From NCBI RefSeq assembly GCF_900115175.1, contig NZ_FOYV01000001.1, positions 1,488,001 through 1,552,000 on the forward strand: DNA of 64,000 nucleotides, written 5' to 3'. A program made the translations under genes and the position numbers. This document shows, one piece after another, positions 51,697 to 61,936 of the stretch. Source of the stretch: Marinobacter gudaonensis. Its GTDB lineage: Bacteria; Pseudomonadota; Gammaproteobacteria; Pseudomonadales; Oleiphilaceae. Below the pieces are notes generated by a model. It saw nothing but the letters and a program-made list of their open reading frames with translations. It was not told where the DNA came from and made no database searches. Position 1 is the first letter of the stretch; every line of letters begins with the position of its first letter.

Positions 51697-52566
51697 TCAA
51701 CCTTTCACGGAGCCGGCGGTAAGGCCCCGGATAAAATATTTACCGGCGACGATGTAGACCACCAGCGTGGGCAGGGCGGCAATCATGGCCGCCGCCATGT
51801 CGACGTTGTATTCCTTCACACCGGTGCTGGTATTCACCAGGTTGTTCAGGGCCACGGTGATGGGCTGGCTGTCGCCGCTGGCGAACACCACGCCAAACAG
51901 GAAGTCGTTCCAGATCTGGGTGAATTGCCAGATCAGCGACACCATGAAAATGGGAGTGGACATGGGCAGCAGGATGCGAAAGAAAATGGTGAAGAAACCG
52001 GCGCCATCCAGCCGGGCCGCCTTGATCAACGCATCGGGAATGGCCACGTAGTAGTTCCTGAAGAACAGCGTGGTAAAGGCCACCCCGTAGATCACGTGCA
52101 CCAGCACCAGACCGGTGGTGGTGTTCGCGAGCCCGAGCTTGCCCAGGGTGGCTGCCATGGGCAGCAACACCACTTGAAAGGGCACGAAGCAGCCGAACAG
52201 CAGCATCCCAAAGAACAGGTCAGAGCCCTTGAACTTCCACTTCGACAGCACGTAACCGTTGAAGGCGCCCAGCAGCGTGGAAATCAACACGGCCGGCACC
52301 GTCATCTTGAAGGAGTTCCAGAAATAGCCGCGGATACCTTCACACTGAACGCCGGTGCAGGCCTCGGACCAGGCCTTGGTCCAGCCGATGGTGGTCCAGT
52401 CCGTGGGCAGCGCCATCAGGTTGCCGGTGCGGATGTCCATGGGGGTCTTGAAGCTGGTCACCAGCATGATGAACAGCGGAATCAGGTACACCAGTGCCGC
52501 CAGCAGCAGAACGCCGTAGATGGCGACGCGACTGGGACGAAAGCCGGTACGAACCACCTCAGTCAT
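51697..52566 (-). CDS. gtsC: Sugar ABC importer permease, second subunit
   Basis: A 289-residue inner-membrane permease with six helices. The binding-protein-dependent permease EAA-like motif reads IPDALIKAARLDGAGFFTIFFRILLPM near residue 180. The N-terminus VAIYGVLLLAALVYLIPLFIMLVTSFK is family-typical for the MalG type. It should form a heterodimer with the product of the overlapping upstream gene (8-base overlap). GGGAG lies about 8 bases upstream of ATG 52566. Confidence 0.88.
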   Translation of the reverse strand: MTEVVRTGFRPSRVAIYGVLLLAALVYLIPLFIMLVTSFKTPMDIRTGNLMALPTDWTTIGWTKAWSEACTGVQCEGIRGYFWNSFKMTVPAVLISTLLGAFNGYVLSKWKFKGSDLFFGMLLFGCFVPFQVVLLPMAATLGKLGLANTTTGLVLVHVIYGVAFTTLFFRNYYVAIPDALIKAARLDGAGFFTIFFRILLPMSTPIFMVSLIWQFTQIWNDFLFGVVFASGDSQPITVALNNLVNTSTGVKEYNVDMAAAMIAALPTLVVYIVAGKYFIRGLTAGSVKG

Positions 52567-53485
52567 GACGTTTCTCCCTCAGTTCCGAGTACAGGTAAGG
52601 CACGATCAGAGCCAGAATGGCACCCAGCATCAGCATGGCGCTGGCCGAACCCAGGCCCATCTGGCCCCGGGTAAAGGTGTGGGCGTACATGAACACCGCG
52701 GGCAGATCGGTGGAGTAACCCGGGCCACCGGCGGTCATGGCCATCACCAGGTCAAAGCTCTTGATGGCGATGTGGGCGAGCACCATCACCGCGCTGAAAA
52801 ATACCGGCCGCAGGGAGGGCAGGATGATTTTCCAGTAGATCAGCGGCAGGCTGGCGCCATCCACCCGGGCCGCCCGGATAATGGAGGAATCCACGCCGCG
52901 AAGTCCGGCCAGAAACAGCGCCATGACAAAGCCGGAAGCCTGCCACACGGCGGCCATCACGATGGTGTAGATGGCCATGTCGGAGTTCACCAGCCAGTCG
53001 AAGCTGAACGAGGTCCAGCCCCAGTCGTGCATGAGCTTTTCCAGGCCGAGGCTCGGATTGAGAATCCACTTCCAGACGGTGCCGGTGACAATCATCGACA
53101 GGGCCATGGGGTACAGGTAGATGGTGCGGATGGCGCCTTCCTGACGGATTTTCTGGTCCAGGAAGATGGCCAGCAGCACGCCAATGACCAGGCAACTGAG
53201 AATGAACAGGCCGCCAAAGATGCCCAGGTTCACGGAGGCGGTCAGCCAGCGATCGTTGGCCATGAGCTTGGCGTATTGCTCAAAGCCGACAAAGTCATAC
53301 ACCGGCAGAAAGCTGGAGCTGGTGAACGACAGCACGCCGGTCCAGAGCATGTAGCCGTAGATGCCGACACCGATCAGTACAAACGTGGGCGCCACCACCA
53401 GCTTTGGCAGCCAGCGTTGCAGGGCGTCGAGAAAGCGGGACGGCGCCCGGGCCACCCGGACCGGGTGGCGTTGAGTGTGTTCCAT
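52559..53485 (-). CDS. gtsB: Sugar ABC importer permease, first subunit
   Basis: A 308-residue permease of the MalF type, with six or more helices. The EAA-like loop reads VDSSIIRAARVDGASLPLIYWKIILPSL near residue 215. ATG 53485 is preceded by GGGAG 8 bases upstream; the open frame to 53533 spans the hairpin and is not plausible. A strong hairpin (53507-53531) separates it from the binding-protein gene, which should keep permease levels below those of the binding protein. Confidence 0.88.
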   Translation of the reverse strand: MEHTQRHPVRVARAPSRFLDALQRWLPKLVVAPTFVLIGVGIYGYMLWTGVLSFTSSSFLPVYDFVGFEQYAKLMANDRWLTASVNLGIFGGLFILSCLVIGVLLAIFLDQKIRQEGAIRTIYLYPMALSMIVTGTVWKWILNPSLGLEKLMHDWGWTSFSFDWLVNSDMAIYTIVMAAVWQASGFVMALFLAGLRGVDSSIIRAARVDGASLPLIYWKIILPSLRPVFFSAVMVLAHIAIKSFDLVMAMTAGGPGYSTDLPAVFMYAHTFTRGQMGLGSASAMLMLGAILALIVPYLYSELREKRHD

Positions 53486-53506
53486 GATGAGTCTCCCGAG
53501 GGGATC

Positions 53507-53531
53507 GGGGCCGCCCGATCTGGGCGGCCCC
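53507..53531 (-). terminator. Intercistronic hairpin between binding-protein and permease genes
   Basis: GGGGCCGCCC and GGGCGGCCCC pair perfectly over 10 bp with a 5-base loop, 6 bases after the binding-protein stop codon. No T-run follows, so it is better seen as an mRNA-stabilising or attenuating element, as between malE and malF of E. coli. Confidence 0.7.
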
Positions 53532-53537
53532 ACCGGA

Positions 53538-54797
53538 TCAGAGTGCCGCCTGGATGGCGGCTGCCAGCTGGTCGGTGGCCCTGGCCGGATCCTTGTTATC
53601 GGAGTTCACGAAGTTGGTCACCACATCGAAGATCTGGCCCTGCACGTAGCTGGTGGTCGCCAGCCCGTGAGCAAAACTGGGCACCAGCCCGCCGGTGTCG
53701 GCGCTGCTCTTGAAGGTGTCCATGGAGGCCTGGGCACAGGTGTCGAAGCCCGACATATCCATATCGGTACGCACCGGAATGGAGCCCTTGGCCTTGTTGA
53801 ACACCGTCTGGAACTCGGGCTCCAGGATGGTGCGGGCCAGGTCCTTCTGGGCCTCGGTGTTGGCTTCGTCGCTCAGGCTGAACATGGCGAACGAATCCAC
53901 GTTGAACGTGAACTCGCCAGTGGTGCCTGGCGCCGGGGCGCAGATGTAGTCCTCACCCGGAGTCAGTCCCGCGGCGGTGAACTCGCCCTTGGCCCAGTCG
54001 CCCATGATCTGCATCGCCGCCTCACCCCGGATCACCATGCCAGTGGCGGTATTCCAGTCGCGCCCGGCGGCGTTGTCGTCCACATAGCTCATCACTTTGG
54101 CAAATTCGGAGAACACCGCCTCCATCTTCGCGCTGTTGATCACCTCCATGTCGTGTTCCACGAAGGCACGGGCAAAGTCCTCGGGGCCCATAACCGCCAG
54201 GGCCACCGCTTCGAATACCGTGGCGTCCTGCCAGGGCTGGCCACCGTGGGCCAGGGGGATGACGCCTGCGGCCTCCAGTTTCTCGGCGGCAGCGTGGAAC
54301 TCATCCAGGGTGGTTGGCACCTTCACGCCGGCTTTCTCCAGCACATCCGGGTTGGCCCAGAGCCAGTTCACCCGGTGCACGTTCACCGGCACCGCCACGT
54401 AGTTGCCTTCGTACTTCATGACATCGGCAATCACCGGCGGAATCAGCTGGTTCCATTTATTGGCTTCGGCGACGTCATCGAGGCTGGTGAGAAAGCCCAG
54501 CTTGGCCCATTCCTTTATGTCCAGACCTTTGATCTGGGCCGCCGCCGGCGGGTTGCCGGACACCGCCCGGGTCTTGAGCACGGTCATGGCCGCTTCACCG
54601 CCACCACCGGCCACCGCAAAGTCCTTCCAGGTGTGGCCCTGTTCTTCCATCATTTCCTTCAATGCGGCAGCGGCGCGGGCTTCACCGCCAGCCGTCCACC
54701 AGTGCAGGACTTCCACTTCACCGGCCTGGATGGCCTGGGCCGGCAGCAGGGCCGCCGTTACGGCGGCGGCAGCGAGGGTTTTCTTGAACAGTTTCAT
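53538..54797 (-). CDS. gtsA: Periplasmic sugar-binding protein (glucose/mannose-type)
   Basis: A 419-residue periplasmic binding protein with a signal peptide ending near AIQA (about residue 25). The mature N-terminus [24 protein letters not shown] is characteristic of glucose/mannose-binding members of the SBP_bac_1 family. A Trp-rich binding cleft ([22 protein letters not shown]) fits a sugar ligand. Two Cys in the C-terminal half may pair. ATG 54797 has AAGGA upstream; the frame to 54869 runs into the porin gene. It follows the porin by 35 bases. Confidence 0.9.
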   Translation of the reverse strand: MKLFKKTLAAAAVTAALLPAQAIQAGEVEVLHWWTAGGEARAAAALKEMMEEQGHTWKDFAVAGGGGEAAMTVLKTRAVSGNPPAAAQIKGLDIKEWAKLGFLTSLDDVAEANKWNQLIPPVIADVMKYEGNYVAVPVNVHRVNWLWANPDVLEKAGVKVPTTLDEFHAAAEKLEAAGVIPLAHGGQPWQDATVFEAVALAVMGPEDFARAFVEHDMEVINSAKMEAVFSEFAKVMSYVDDNAAGRDWNTATGMVIRGEAAMQIMGDWAKGEFTAAGLTPGEDYICAPAPGTTGEFTFNVDSFAMFSLSDEANTEAQKDLARTILEPEFQTVFNKAKGSIPVRTDMDMSGFDTCAQASMDTFKSSADTGGLVPSFAHGLATTSYVQGQIFDVVTNFVNSDNKDPARATDQLAAAIQAAL

Positions 54798-54832
54798 GGT
54801 CATTCCTTCCTGTTTTGTTGTCGTGATCAGGT

Positions 54833-56362
<1,530 letters not shown>

Positions 56363-56374
56363 TCAAAGGGAAAT

Positions 56375-56402
56375 GCCCATGTAACAACCTTGTTACATGG
56401 GC
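56375..56402. promoter_or_regulatory. Perfect 28-bp palindrome between the kinase stop and the porin gene
   Basis: GCCCATGTAACAA-CC-TTGTTACATGGGC is a perfect 13-2-13 inverted repeat, 2 bases beyond the sensor-kinase stop codon and 82 bases before the porin start. As RNA it makes a stable hairpin followed by AUUUCCCUUU, a poor but possible terminator. As DNA, the GTAACAA-N2-TTGTTAC core could be an operator for porin/ABC expression. Confidence 0.65.
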
Positions 56403-56404
56403 GA

Positions 56405-57871
56405 TCAGTGGCGTGGCAGGGTCAGGGTAACGTGCAGGCCGCCGGTGGACCGATTGCTGATTTCCAGCTCACCGCCGTGGCTCTGGGCAATGTTGCGTGC
56501 GATCCCCAGGCCGAGGCCAAACCCCTGGTGCTGGTTCTTGTCCAGCCGGTAGTACGGCTCGAAGATACGGGCCAGCTGGTCTTCGGAGACACCGGGGCCT
56601 TCGTCCTCCACATGGATCCGGAGCTCGCCGGCCGCGTCCTCAATTCGCACAAGGGCTCTATTCCCGTACTTGACGGCATTGTCCACGAGGTTGCCAAAAC
56701 ACCGTTTCAACGCCAGCGGCTTGCCCCGATAAGCCCGGCAATGACCCTGCACGGTCACCTGCCCCGGGCCGTCGCCCTGGTAGGCCTCGGCCATGTCCCG
56801 CAGCATCCGCTCTACATCCACCGGCTCAGCATTCTCGTGGATGTCGCTGTCCTTGATGGACTGGAGCGCGTTCTTCGCCAAAAGCTCCAGTTCCCGCAAA
56901 TCAGCCTCCAGGCGTTCGCGCATGGCGTCGTCCTCGATCAGATCGACCCGCAATCGCAGCCGGGTAATCGGCGTTTTCAGATCGTGGGAGATGGCTCGGA
57001 ACAACTGGTTGCGATCGCTGATGTAGCTCTGCAGGCGCCGACGCATGGTGTTGAAGCTTCGGGTCACCGCCACGATTTCCGCGCTCCCCTTCTCCACCAG
57101 CGGCGGCTGATTGTCCTCCAGGGGCAGATCCCGGGCGGCCCGGGCCAGCCTGCGCAGCGGGCGTGTCTGCTGCCGGATAAGCCAGGCCAGCACTGGAAAG
57201 AGAATGGCGATCATCACCACCAGGAACAGGATCTGCTGGCCGGGTATGCCCTCATCCTCCAGGGACACATACGGGGCCGGCAGCGCGGCCGCCAGGTAGA
57301 GCCATTCGTCTTCTGTCACCTCAACCTGGGTGACCAGAACGGGAGGGTTCAGCGGCTCCAGGGTGAGCGCGTAGTGGGCCCAGGACTGAGGCAGGGCATC
57401 CAGCGGCATCTCGCTGTTGAGAATGCGCAGGTTGGCCGGGTCCACGAAATCCACATGCAGATTGATCCGGTTACCGAGCCGCCGGCGCAGGACCGATTCC
57501 ACCTCTTCCGTAACCAGCCGCTTCCGTTCGGTATCCGGCAGGGGCGTCATGTTGATGCGCCGGTCGTTGAGTGAAACGAAGAAGCGGGTGCCGCCCATAT
57601 CGCGGAGCTGGTCCAGGACAATATGCCGGTACTCCAGGGGCAGCGAATTGAAGAACTGAGCGGTGGCCGCGGCGGACTGGGCCAGGTTGCGGGTTGTTGC
57701 GACCAGCCCCTGTACCTGCTGGGCCCGGAAGGTGGCAATCCAGGCGACACTGGAAATGATCTGGGCACTGGCCATGGCCAGCAGGGTCAGCAACAGGACC
57801 CGCCCCAGCAATGATGAGGGAAACCAGCGCCGACCGGATCCCGCGGACTCTCCCCGATTAGTCAGAGACAT
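56405..57871 (-). CDS. gtrS: Sensor histidine kinase of the sugar-uptake locus (GtrS-like)
   Basis: A 488-residue membrane kinase. Helix 1 (about 23-45), a periplasmic sensor (about 46-200), helix 2 (about 208-228), HAMP (about 230-285), a HisKA domain with His296 (AISHDLKTPITRL) and a HATPase domain with NLVDNAVKYGNRA and DEGPGV. In Pseudomonas the GtrS/GltR pair lies beside the glucose transport genes and controls them; the same arrangement here supports the name. The start overlaps the response-regulator stop by 14 bases. Confidence 0.85.
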   Translation of the reverse strand: MSLTNRGESAGSGRRWFPSSLLGRVLLLTLLAMASAQIISSVAWIATFRAQQVQGLVATTRNLAQSAAATAQFFNSLPLEYRHIVLDQLRDMGGTRFFVSLNDRRINMTPLPDTERKRLVTEEVESVLRRRLGNRINLHVDFVDPANLRILNSEMPLDALPQSWAHYALTLEPLNPPVLVTQVEVTEDEWLYLAAALPAPYVSLEDEGIPGQQILFLVVMIAILFPVLAWLIRQQTRPLRRLARAARDLPLEDNQPPLVEKGSAEIVAVTRSFNTMRRRLQSYISDRNQLFRAISHDLKTPITRLRLRVDLIEDDAMRERLEADLRELELLAKNALQSIKDSDIHENAEPVDVERMLRDMAEAYQGDGPGQVTVQGHCRAYRGKPLALKRCFGNLVDNAVKYGNRALVRIEDAAGELRIHVEDEGPGVSEDQLARIFEPYYRLDKNQHQGFGLGLGIARNIAQSHGGELEISNRSTGGLHVTLTLPRH

Positions 57872-58574
57872 GGCTCACCGTTGCCGCCAGCAGATAGCCG
57901 GCGCCCCGCACGGTCTTGATCAGCCGTGGGTTGCGGCCCTGGTCGCCGAGCCGCTGCCGGAGCCGGCTGACGGCCACATCCACCACCCGATCCAGTGGCA
58001 TGGACTCGCGGCCGCGGGTCACATCGGAGATGGTGTCGCGATCCAGTACTTCGTTGGGGTGGTTGAGAAACAGCTGCAACAGCGCGAAATCGGCCCCCGA
58101 GAGCGCCGTGCTCTCCTGGTTCTCATCAATCAGCTCGTGGGCCAGGGTGTCCAGCCGCCAGCGATCGAATACCACGTAGCGCGGGTTGTCCGATCGGGAA
58201 AAACTGGCCCTGCGCAGCAGCGCCTTGACGCGGGCCTGCAACTCCCGGGCACTGAAGGGCTTGGCCAGATAATCGTCGGCCCCCAGCTCCAGACCAACCA
58301 CCCGGTCGGTTTCGTCCGAGCTGGCCGTCAACATGATGATCGGTACGCGACTGTGCTCACGGATCTGCCGGCACAGGGTGAAGCCGTCGTCACCGGGCAG
58401 CATGACATCCAGTACAATCAGATCCACATGCGCCGCGTCGAGTTGCCGCCACATCTGTTCGCCATCACCGGCGGTCCTGACATCATAGCCAACCCGGGAA
58501 AGGTGTTCCCCGAGCAGCTCAAGGATGGCGGCATCGTCGTCCACCACGAGGATCGATGCTTTCCTGTCATTCAC
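57858..58574 (-). CDS. gltR: OmpR-family response regulator of the sugar-uptake locus (GltR-like)
   Basis: A 238-residue response regulator. The receiver domain has the acidic pocket VVDDDAAI, phosphoacceptor Asp56 (LIVLDVMLPGDDG) and a Lys in DDYLAKPFSAREL. The C-terminal winged helix ends with RNPRLIKTVRGAGYLLAA, typical of the OmpR/PhoB group. I choose GTG 58574 with AGGG 8 bases upstream because the family N-terminus begins there; the open frame continues to 58931 but has no homology and overlaps the divergent gene. Likely controls the porin and sugar ABC genes. Confidence 0.88.
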   Translation of the reverse strand: MNDRKASILVVDDDAAILELLGEHLSRVGYDVRTAGDGEQMWRQLDAAHVDLIVLDVMLPGDDGFTLCRQIREHSRVPIIMLTASSDETDRVVGLELGADDYLAKPFSARELQARVKALLRRASFSRSDNPRYVVFDRWRLDTLAHELIDENQESTALSGADFALLQLFLNHPNEVLDRDTISDVTRGRESMPLDRVVDVAVSRLRQRLGDQGRNPRLIKTVRGAGYLLAATVSHVSD

Positions 58575-58676
58575 AGCATGGCCCTTTTTGTTTTTGATGG
58601 CCCAAAGAATATGTCCAAAAGTTGTGAGGAAAAAGCCCCGATTTGGTGCTAGCCTCAAATCAGGATTGTCGACAAC

Positions 58677-59939
58677 ATGGACGCGGTCCCCTCTATGACA
58701 CTTAGACTGGCATTGGGCCTTACCACAGCGCTGGTCTATTCCGTGTGCCAGGCCCAGGCACCGACACTGAAGCTGCTGACTTTCGAAAGCCCACCCTACC
58801 AGATGGTGGGGCCGGGCGCTGATGACTCCAGTCTGGTGGTTGGCGAAACCGCCAATACCGTGGCCTGTGCCGCCAACCGTGCGGGCTGGGCGACGCGCAT
58901 CCGGATTGCCCCACAGAATCGGGCCATCCACTCACTTGAGCGCAAAATGATTGATGGCTACTTTGCCATTGATCCGTCATCAGAACTCGACACCATAGCA
59001 AAACGCAGCGACCCGGTGGCACTGGAGAAATGGTATTTCTTCACCCGGGACAACCGGCCGTTCAGCCGGGAACTTCGCATTGGGGTGGTCTCCGGCAGCA
59101 ACGAGGAAGCCTGGCTGGAAGCCAATGGCTACCGGATTTTCCTGAGCGTGTCATCGCCGGCCCAGCTGCTCGCCCTGCTCAAGCGCGCCCGGATCGATAC
59201 CGCGCTGATGGATGAGCGGGTCATGAACCGCCTGCGCCAGACCAACGACTTCAATGACCCGCAACTGAACACACACTTTGTTCGCTATGCGCCCCTGTAC
59301 CTGTACCTGAGCGAGACCTTCACCTCGGATAATCCGGAGTTTCTGGGTGCGTTCAACCGCACGCTCACCAAATGCATGGCTGGCCAACTCGCACTGTCCG
59401 ATGAGGAAGAGCGGCGGATTATCAAACTCTCGGAACGCCTGTTCGCGGAACTGAACAGTATCCTGGATATTCGTCAGATCATTGAGGCGGGGCCCCGGCA
59501 GGAAAGCTTTACCGACGTGATGACCATCGACAGCCAGTGGCAGGCCCTGTCACCGTTCCAGACACCGGATCTGGCCGAGGAGATTCTGGCACTGCCAGGC
59601 TCCCGGGCCCTGCACGCCTGGCAGCAATCTCACCCGGGGCTGATCACCGAGGTCATGGTGGTGAACGACATGGGCACCCTGGCCGCCATCAGCCAGCTGA
59701 CCTCCGATTACTGGCAAGGCGATGAGCCAAAATTCCAGAAAGTCATGGGAGGGTCCGGAGCGAGCGCCACCCCCGGACAATCCCTGTTCATCTCACCCAT
59801 TCGTTACGACACCTCGGCAGCACGGTTTCAGGTTACTGTCAGCACGGCGGTTCCGTCCGACATTGGCGAGACCGCCGAGGGGGTTATTGTCATTGGCCTG
59901 GGTATCGAAGACGCCCTGAGCGAATACGAGCGCCAGTAA
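58677..59939 (+). CDS. Secreted protein with SBP_bac_3-like and PDC/Cache-like domains
   Basis: A 420-residue periplasmic protein with a signal peptide ending near CQAQA (about residue 28). The first part (about 30-250) resembles family-3 solute-binding proteins (LKLLTFESPPYQMV, GYFAIDPSSE, LRIGVVSGSNEEAWL). The second part (about 275-418) resembles a PDC/Cache sensor domain (GLITEVMVVNDMGTLAAISQLTSDYWQGDEPKFQKV and a later VIVIGLGIED). No membrane helix, kinase or cyclase output follows, so it must hand its signal to a partner. ATG 58677 is weakly supported; ATG 58695 is an alternative. It diverges from the gltR-like gene. Confidence 0.7.
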   Translation: MDAVPSMTLRLALGLTTALVYSVCQAQAPTLKLLTFESPPYQMVGPGADDSSLVVGETANTVACAANRAGWATRIRIAPQNRAIHSLERKMIDGYFAIDPSSELDTIAKRSDPVALEKWYFFTRDNRPFSRELRIGVVSGSNEEAWLEANGYRIFLSVSSPAQLLALLKRARIDTALMDERVMNRLRQTNDFNDPQLNTHFVRYAPLYLYLSETFTSDNPEFLGAFNRTLTKCMAGQLALSDEEERRIIKLSERLFAELNSILDIRQIIEAGPRQESFTDVMTIDSQWQALSPFQTPDLAEEILALPGSRALHAWQQSHPGLITEVMVVNDMGTLAAISQLTSDYWQGDEPKFQKVMGGSGASATPGQSLFISPIRYDTSAARFQVTVSTAVPSDIGETAEGVIVIGLGIEDALSEYERQ

Positions 59940-59972
59940 CAGGGTCTCTGGCAACATCACGCTTTGGCAATG

Positions 59973-61910
59973 TCAGTCTTTGGAGCTGTCAATGGACAGC
60001 AGGGACTCGATCTCGGACGCCTCCAGGGTTTCCTCTTCCAGGAGCCTTTCCGCCATACGTTCCAGCCGATCCCGGTTTTCCTCCAGTCGCTTGGCCACAT
60101 CCCCTTCGATACCAGTGATGAGTTTCCTGACTTCGTCGTCGATCTTCTCGGCCGTGGCCTCACTGAACTCCCGCTCCCGGGAAATCTCATGGCCCAGGAA
60201 CACCTCTTCCTGACTGGAGCTGACCGATACCGGCCCGATGGCCTCGCTCATGCCCCATCGGGACACCATGCGCCGGGCCAGTTTGGTTGCCTGTTCGATA
60301 TCGTTCTCCGCACCGCTGCTCACTTCACCGAAAATCAGACGCTCGGACACCCGGCCGCCGAGCATCACGGCGATCCGGTCCCGGGCATAGCTGGCGGTCA
60401 TGTTCAGACGCTCTTCGTCCGGGGCCTGTTCGGTCAGACCCAGCGCCCGCCCCCGGGGAATGATCGTCACCTTCTCCAGGGGATCGGCCTTGGGAAACAG
60501 CAGTGCCGTCAGGGCGTGACCGGACTCATGGAAAGCGATGACTTTCTTTTCATCGTCGCTCAGAGTCTGCTCACGCTCGGCGCCCATCAGAATTTTGTCG
60601 CGGGCAAGATTGAAGTGGGCCATGGCCACCAGCTTGCTGCCGTCCCGGCCGGCGAACAGTGCTGCCTCGTTGGCGAGATTCTCCAGATCAGCCCCGGAGA
60701 ATCCGACGGTACGGCGCGATACCGCGGCCAGGTCGACATCGTCATCCAGTGGCATGGCCTTGGTGTGAATTTCCAGTATCTGTTCCCGGGCCTTGCGATG
60801 GGGGCTGTCCAGGGTAACTTTGCGATCAAAGCGCCCCGGGCGCATCAGCGCCGCATCCAATACATCCGGACGGTTGGTGGCCGCTATGACCACGACCGCT
60901 TCGTGGGGCGAGAAACCGTCCATTTCAGACAGAATCTGGTTCAAGGTCTGTTCTCTCTCGTCATGTCCGCCGCCCACGCCGGCGCCCCGGGAGCGGCCGA
61001 TGGCGTCCAGTTCATCAATAAAGATGATCGCGGGTGCTTCCTTGCGGGCTTCCTCAAACATGTTCCTGACACGGGACGCCCCAACCCCGACAAACATTTC
61101 AATAAATTCGGAACCCGAGATGGAAAAGAACGGCACTTCTGCCTCGCCGGCAACCGCACGAGCCATCAGCGTTTTGCCCGTACCGGGCGGCCCCACCATC
61201 AGCACGCCCCGGGGCAGCTTGGCGCCCAGCCGCTGATAGTAAGAAGGGTTCTTGAGGTAATCGACGATTTCCGTCAGATCCCTCTTGGCGCTGTCGGAGC
61301 CGGCAATGTCGTCAAATCGCTTGCGCGGCTCGTCCTTGCGGAATCGCTTGGCTTTGGACTTGCCCATGTTGAACAAGCCGCCCTGCTGCCCGCCCATCTG
61401 GCGCGCCATGCGTTGCCAGAAATAGACGAACACAGCGAGGATAATCAGCCATGGAAGAAAATTGACCAGCATGCGAGAGAGCAGGTCCGGCCCGGACTCT
61501 TTTGCCGTGATCGGCACGCCGTTCTGCTCCAGCAACTCCACGATGCGGGTCTCACCGACCTCCGGAACCTGGGTCTGGAATACCGTTTGGCCAGTACCAT
61601 CGCCGCTGCCTTCAGCGCTCTTGAGGGTACCCCGCACCTGATGCCCTTCAATGGTTACTTCCGAGACCTGTCCGGACGTAACCCGTTCCTTGAACTCGGT
61701 GTAGGTCAGCTGCTCGAAGTTTGACTGGCTGAACATCTGCACCGCATAGAACACCAGAAACGCGACCAGCAGGAAATTGACGAATCGAAGCCACTGGGGC
61801 GGCTCGTTCTGCTGCCCCTGTTCCGACAGAGGATCCTTCGGTTCCTGCCGGGAGGTCTCCTGCTCCTTCCGATCATCCTGAGGATTGGATCTCTGGGCCT
61901 GGCCAGCCAT
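59973..61910 (-). CDS. ftsH: FtsH-family ATP-dependent zinc metalloprotease (divergent paralogue)
   Basis: A 645-residue membrane AAA protease. It has an N-terminal polar stretch (about 40 residues), helix 1 (about 41-60), a periplasmic domain, helix 2 (about 151-168) and an AAA domain with Walker A GPPGTGKT (240-247), Walker [10 protein letters not shown] and the second region [20 protein letters not shown]. The zinc site is HESGH near residue 450. The canonical FtsH starts almost directly with helix 1, so the long Gln/Glu/Pro-rich extension marks this as probably a second copy. ATG 61910 is clear (AAGGAG 5 bases upstream); the open frame to 61940 starts with TTG. Confidence 0.9.
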   Translation of the reverse strand: MAGQAQRSNPQDDRKEQETSRQEPKDPLSEQGQQNEPPQWLRFVNFLLVAFLVFYAVQMFSQSNFEQLTYTEFKERVTSGQVSEVTIEGHQVRGTLKSAEGSGDGTGQTVFQTQVPEVGETRIVELLEQNGVPITAKESGPDLLSRMLVNFLPWLIILAVFVYFWQRMARQMGGQQGGLFNMGKSKAKRFRKDEPRKRFDDIAGSDSAKRDLTEIVDYLKNPSYYQRLGAKLPRGVLMVGPPGTGKTLMARAVAGEAEVPFFSISGSEFIEMFVGVGASRVRNMFEEARKEAPAIIFIDELDAIGRSRGAGVGGGHDEREQTLNQILSEMDGFSPHEAVVVIAATNRPDVLDAALMRPGRFDRKVTLDSPHRKAREQILEIHTKAMPLDDDVDLAAVSRRTVGFSGADLENLANEAALFAGRDGSKLVAMAHFNLARDKILMGAEREQTLSDDEKKVIAFHESGHALTALLFPKADPLEKVTIIPRGRALGLTEQAPDEERLNMTASYARDRIAVMLGGRVSERLIFGEVSSGAENDIEQATKLARRMVSRWGMSEAIGPVSVSSSQEEVFLGHEISREREFSEATAEKIDDEVRKLITGIEGDVAKRLEENRDRLERMAERLLEEETLEASEIESLLSIDSSKD

Positions 61911-61936
61911 GGCATCTCCTTGGTTGTTGGGTTCAT

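Noticed and set aside
58575..58931. N-terminal extension of the GltR-like regulator
   Set aside because: Response regulators of this family begin at the GTG 58574 position; the extension is non-homologous and overlaps the divergent gene.
59964..61724. A 586-codon open frame opposite ftsH
   Set aside because: Antisense shadow of ftsH; no recognisable domain.
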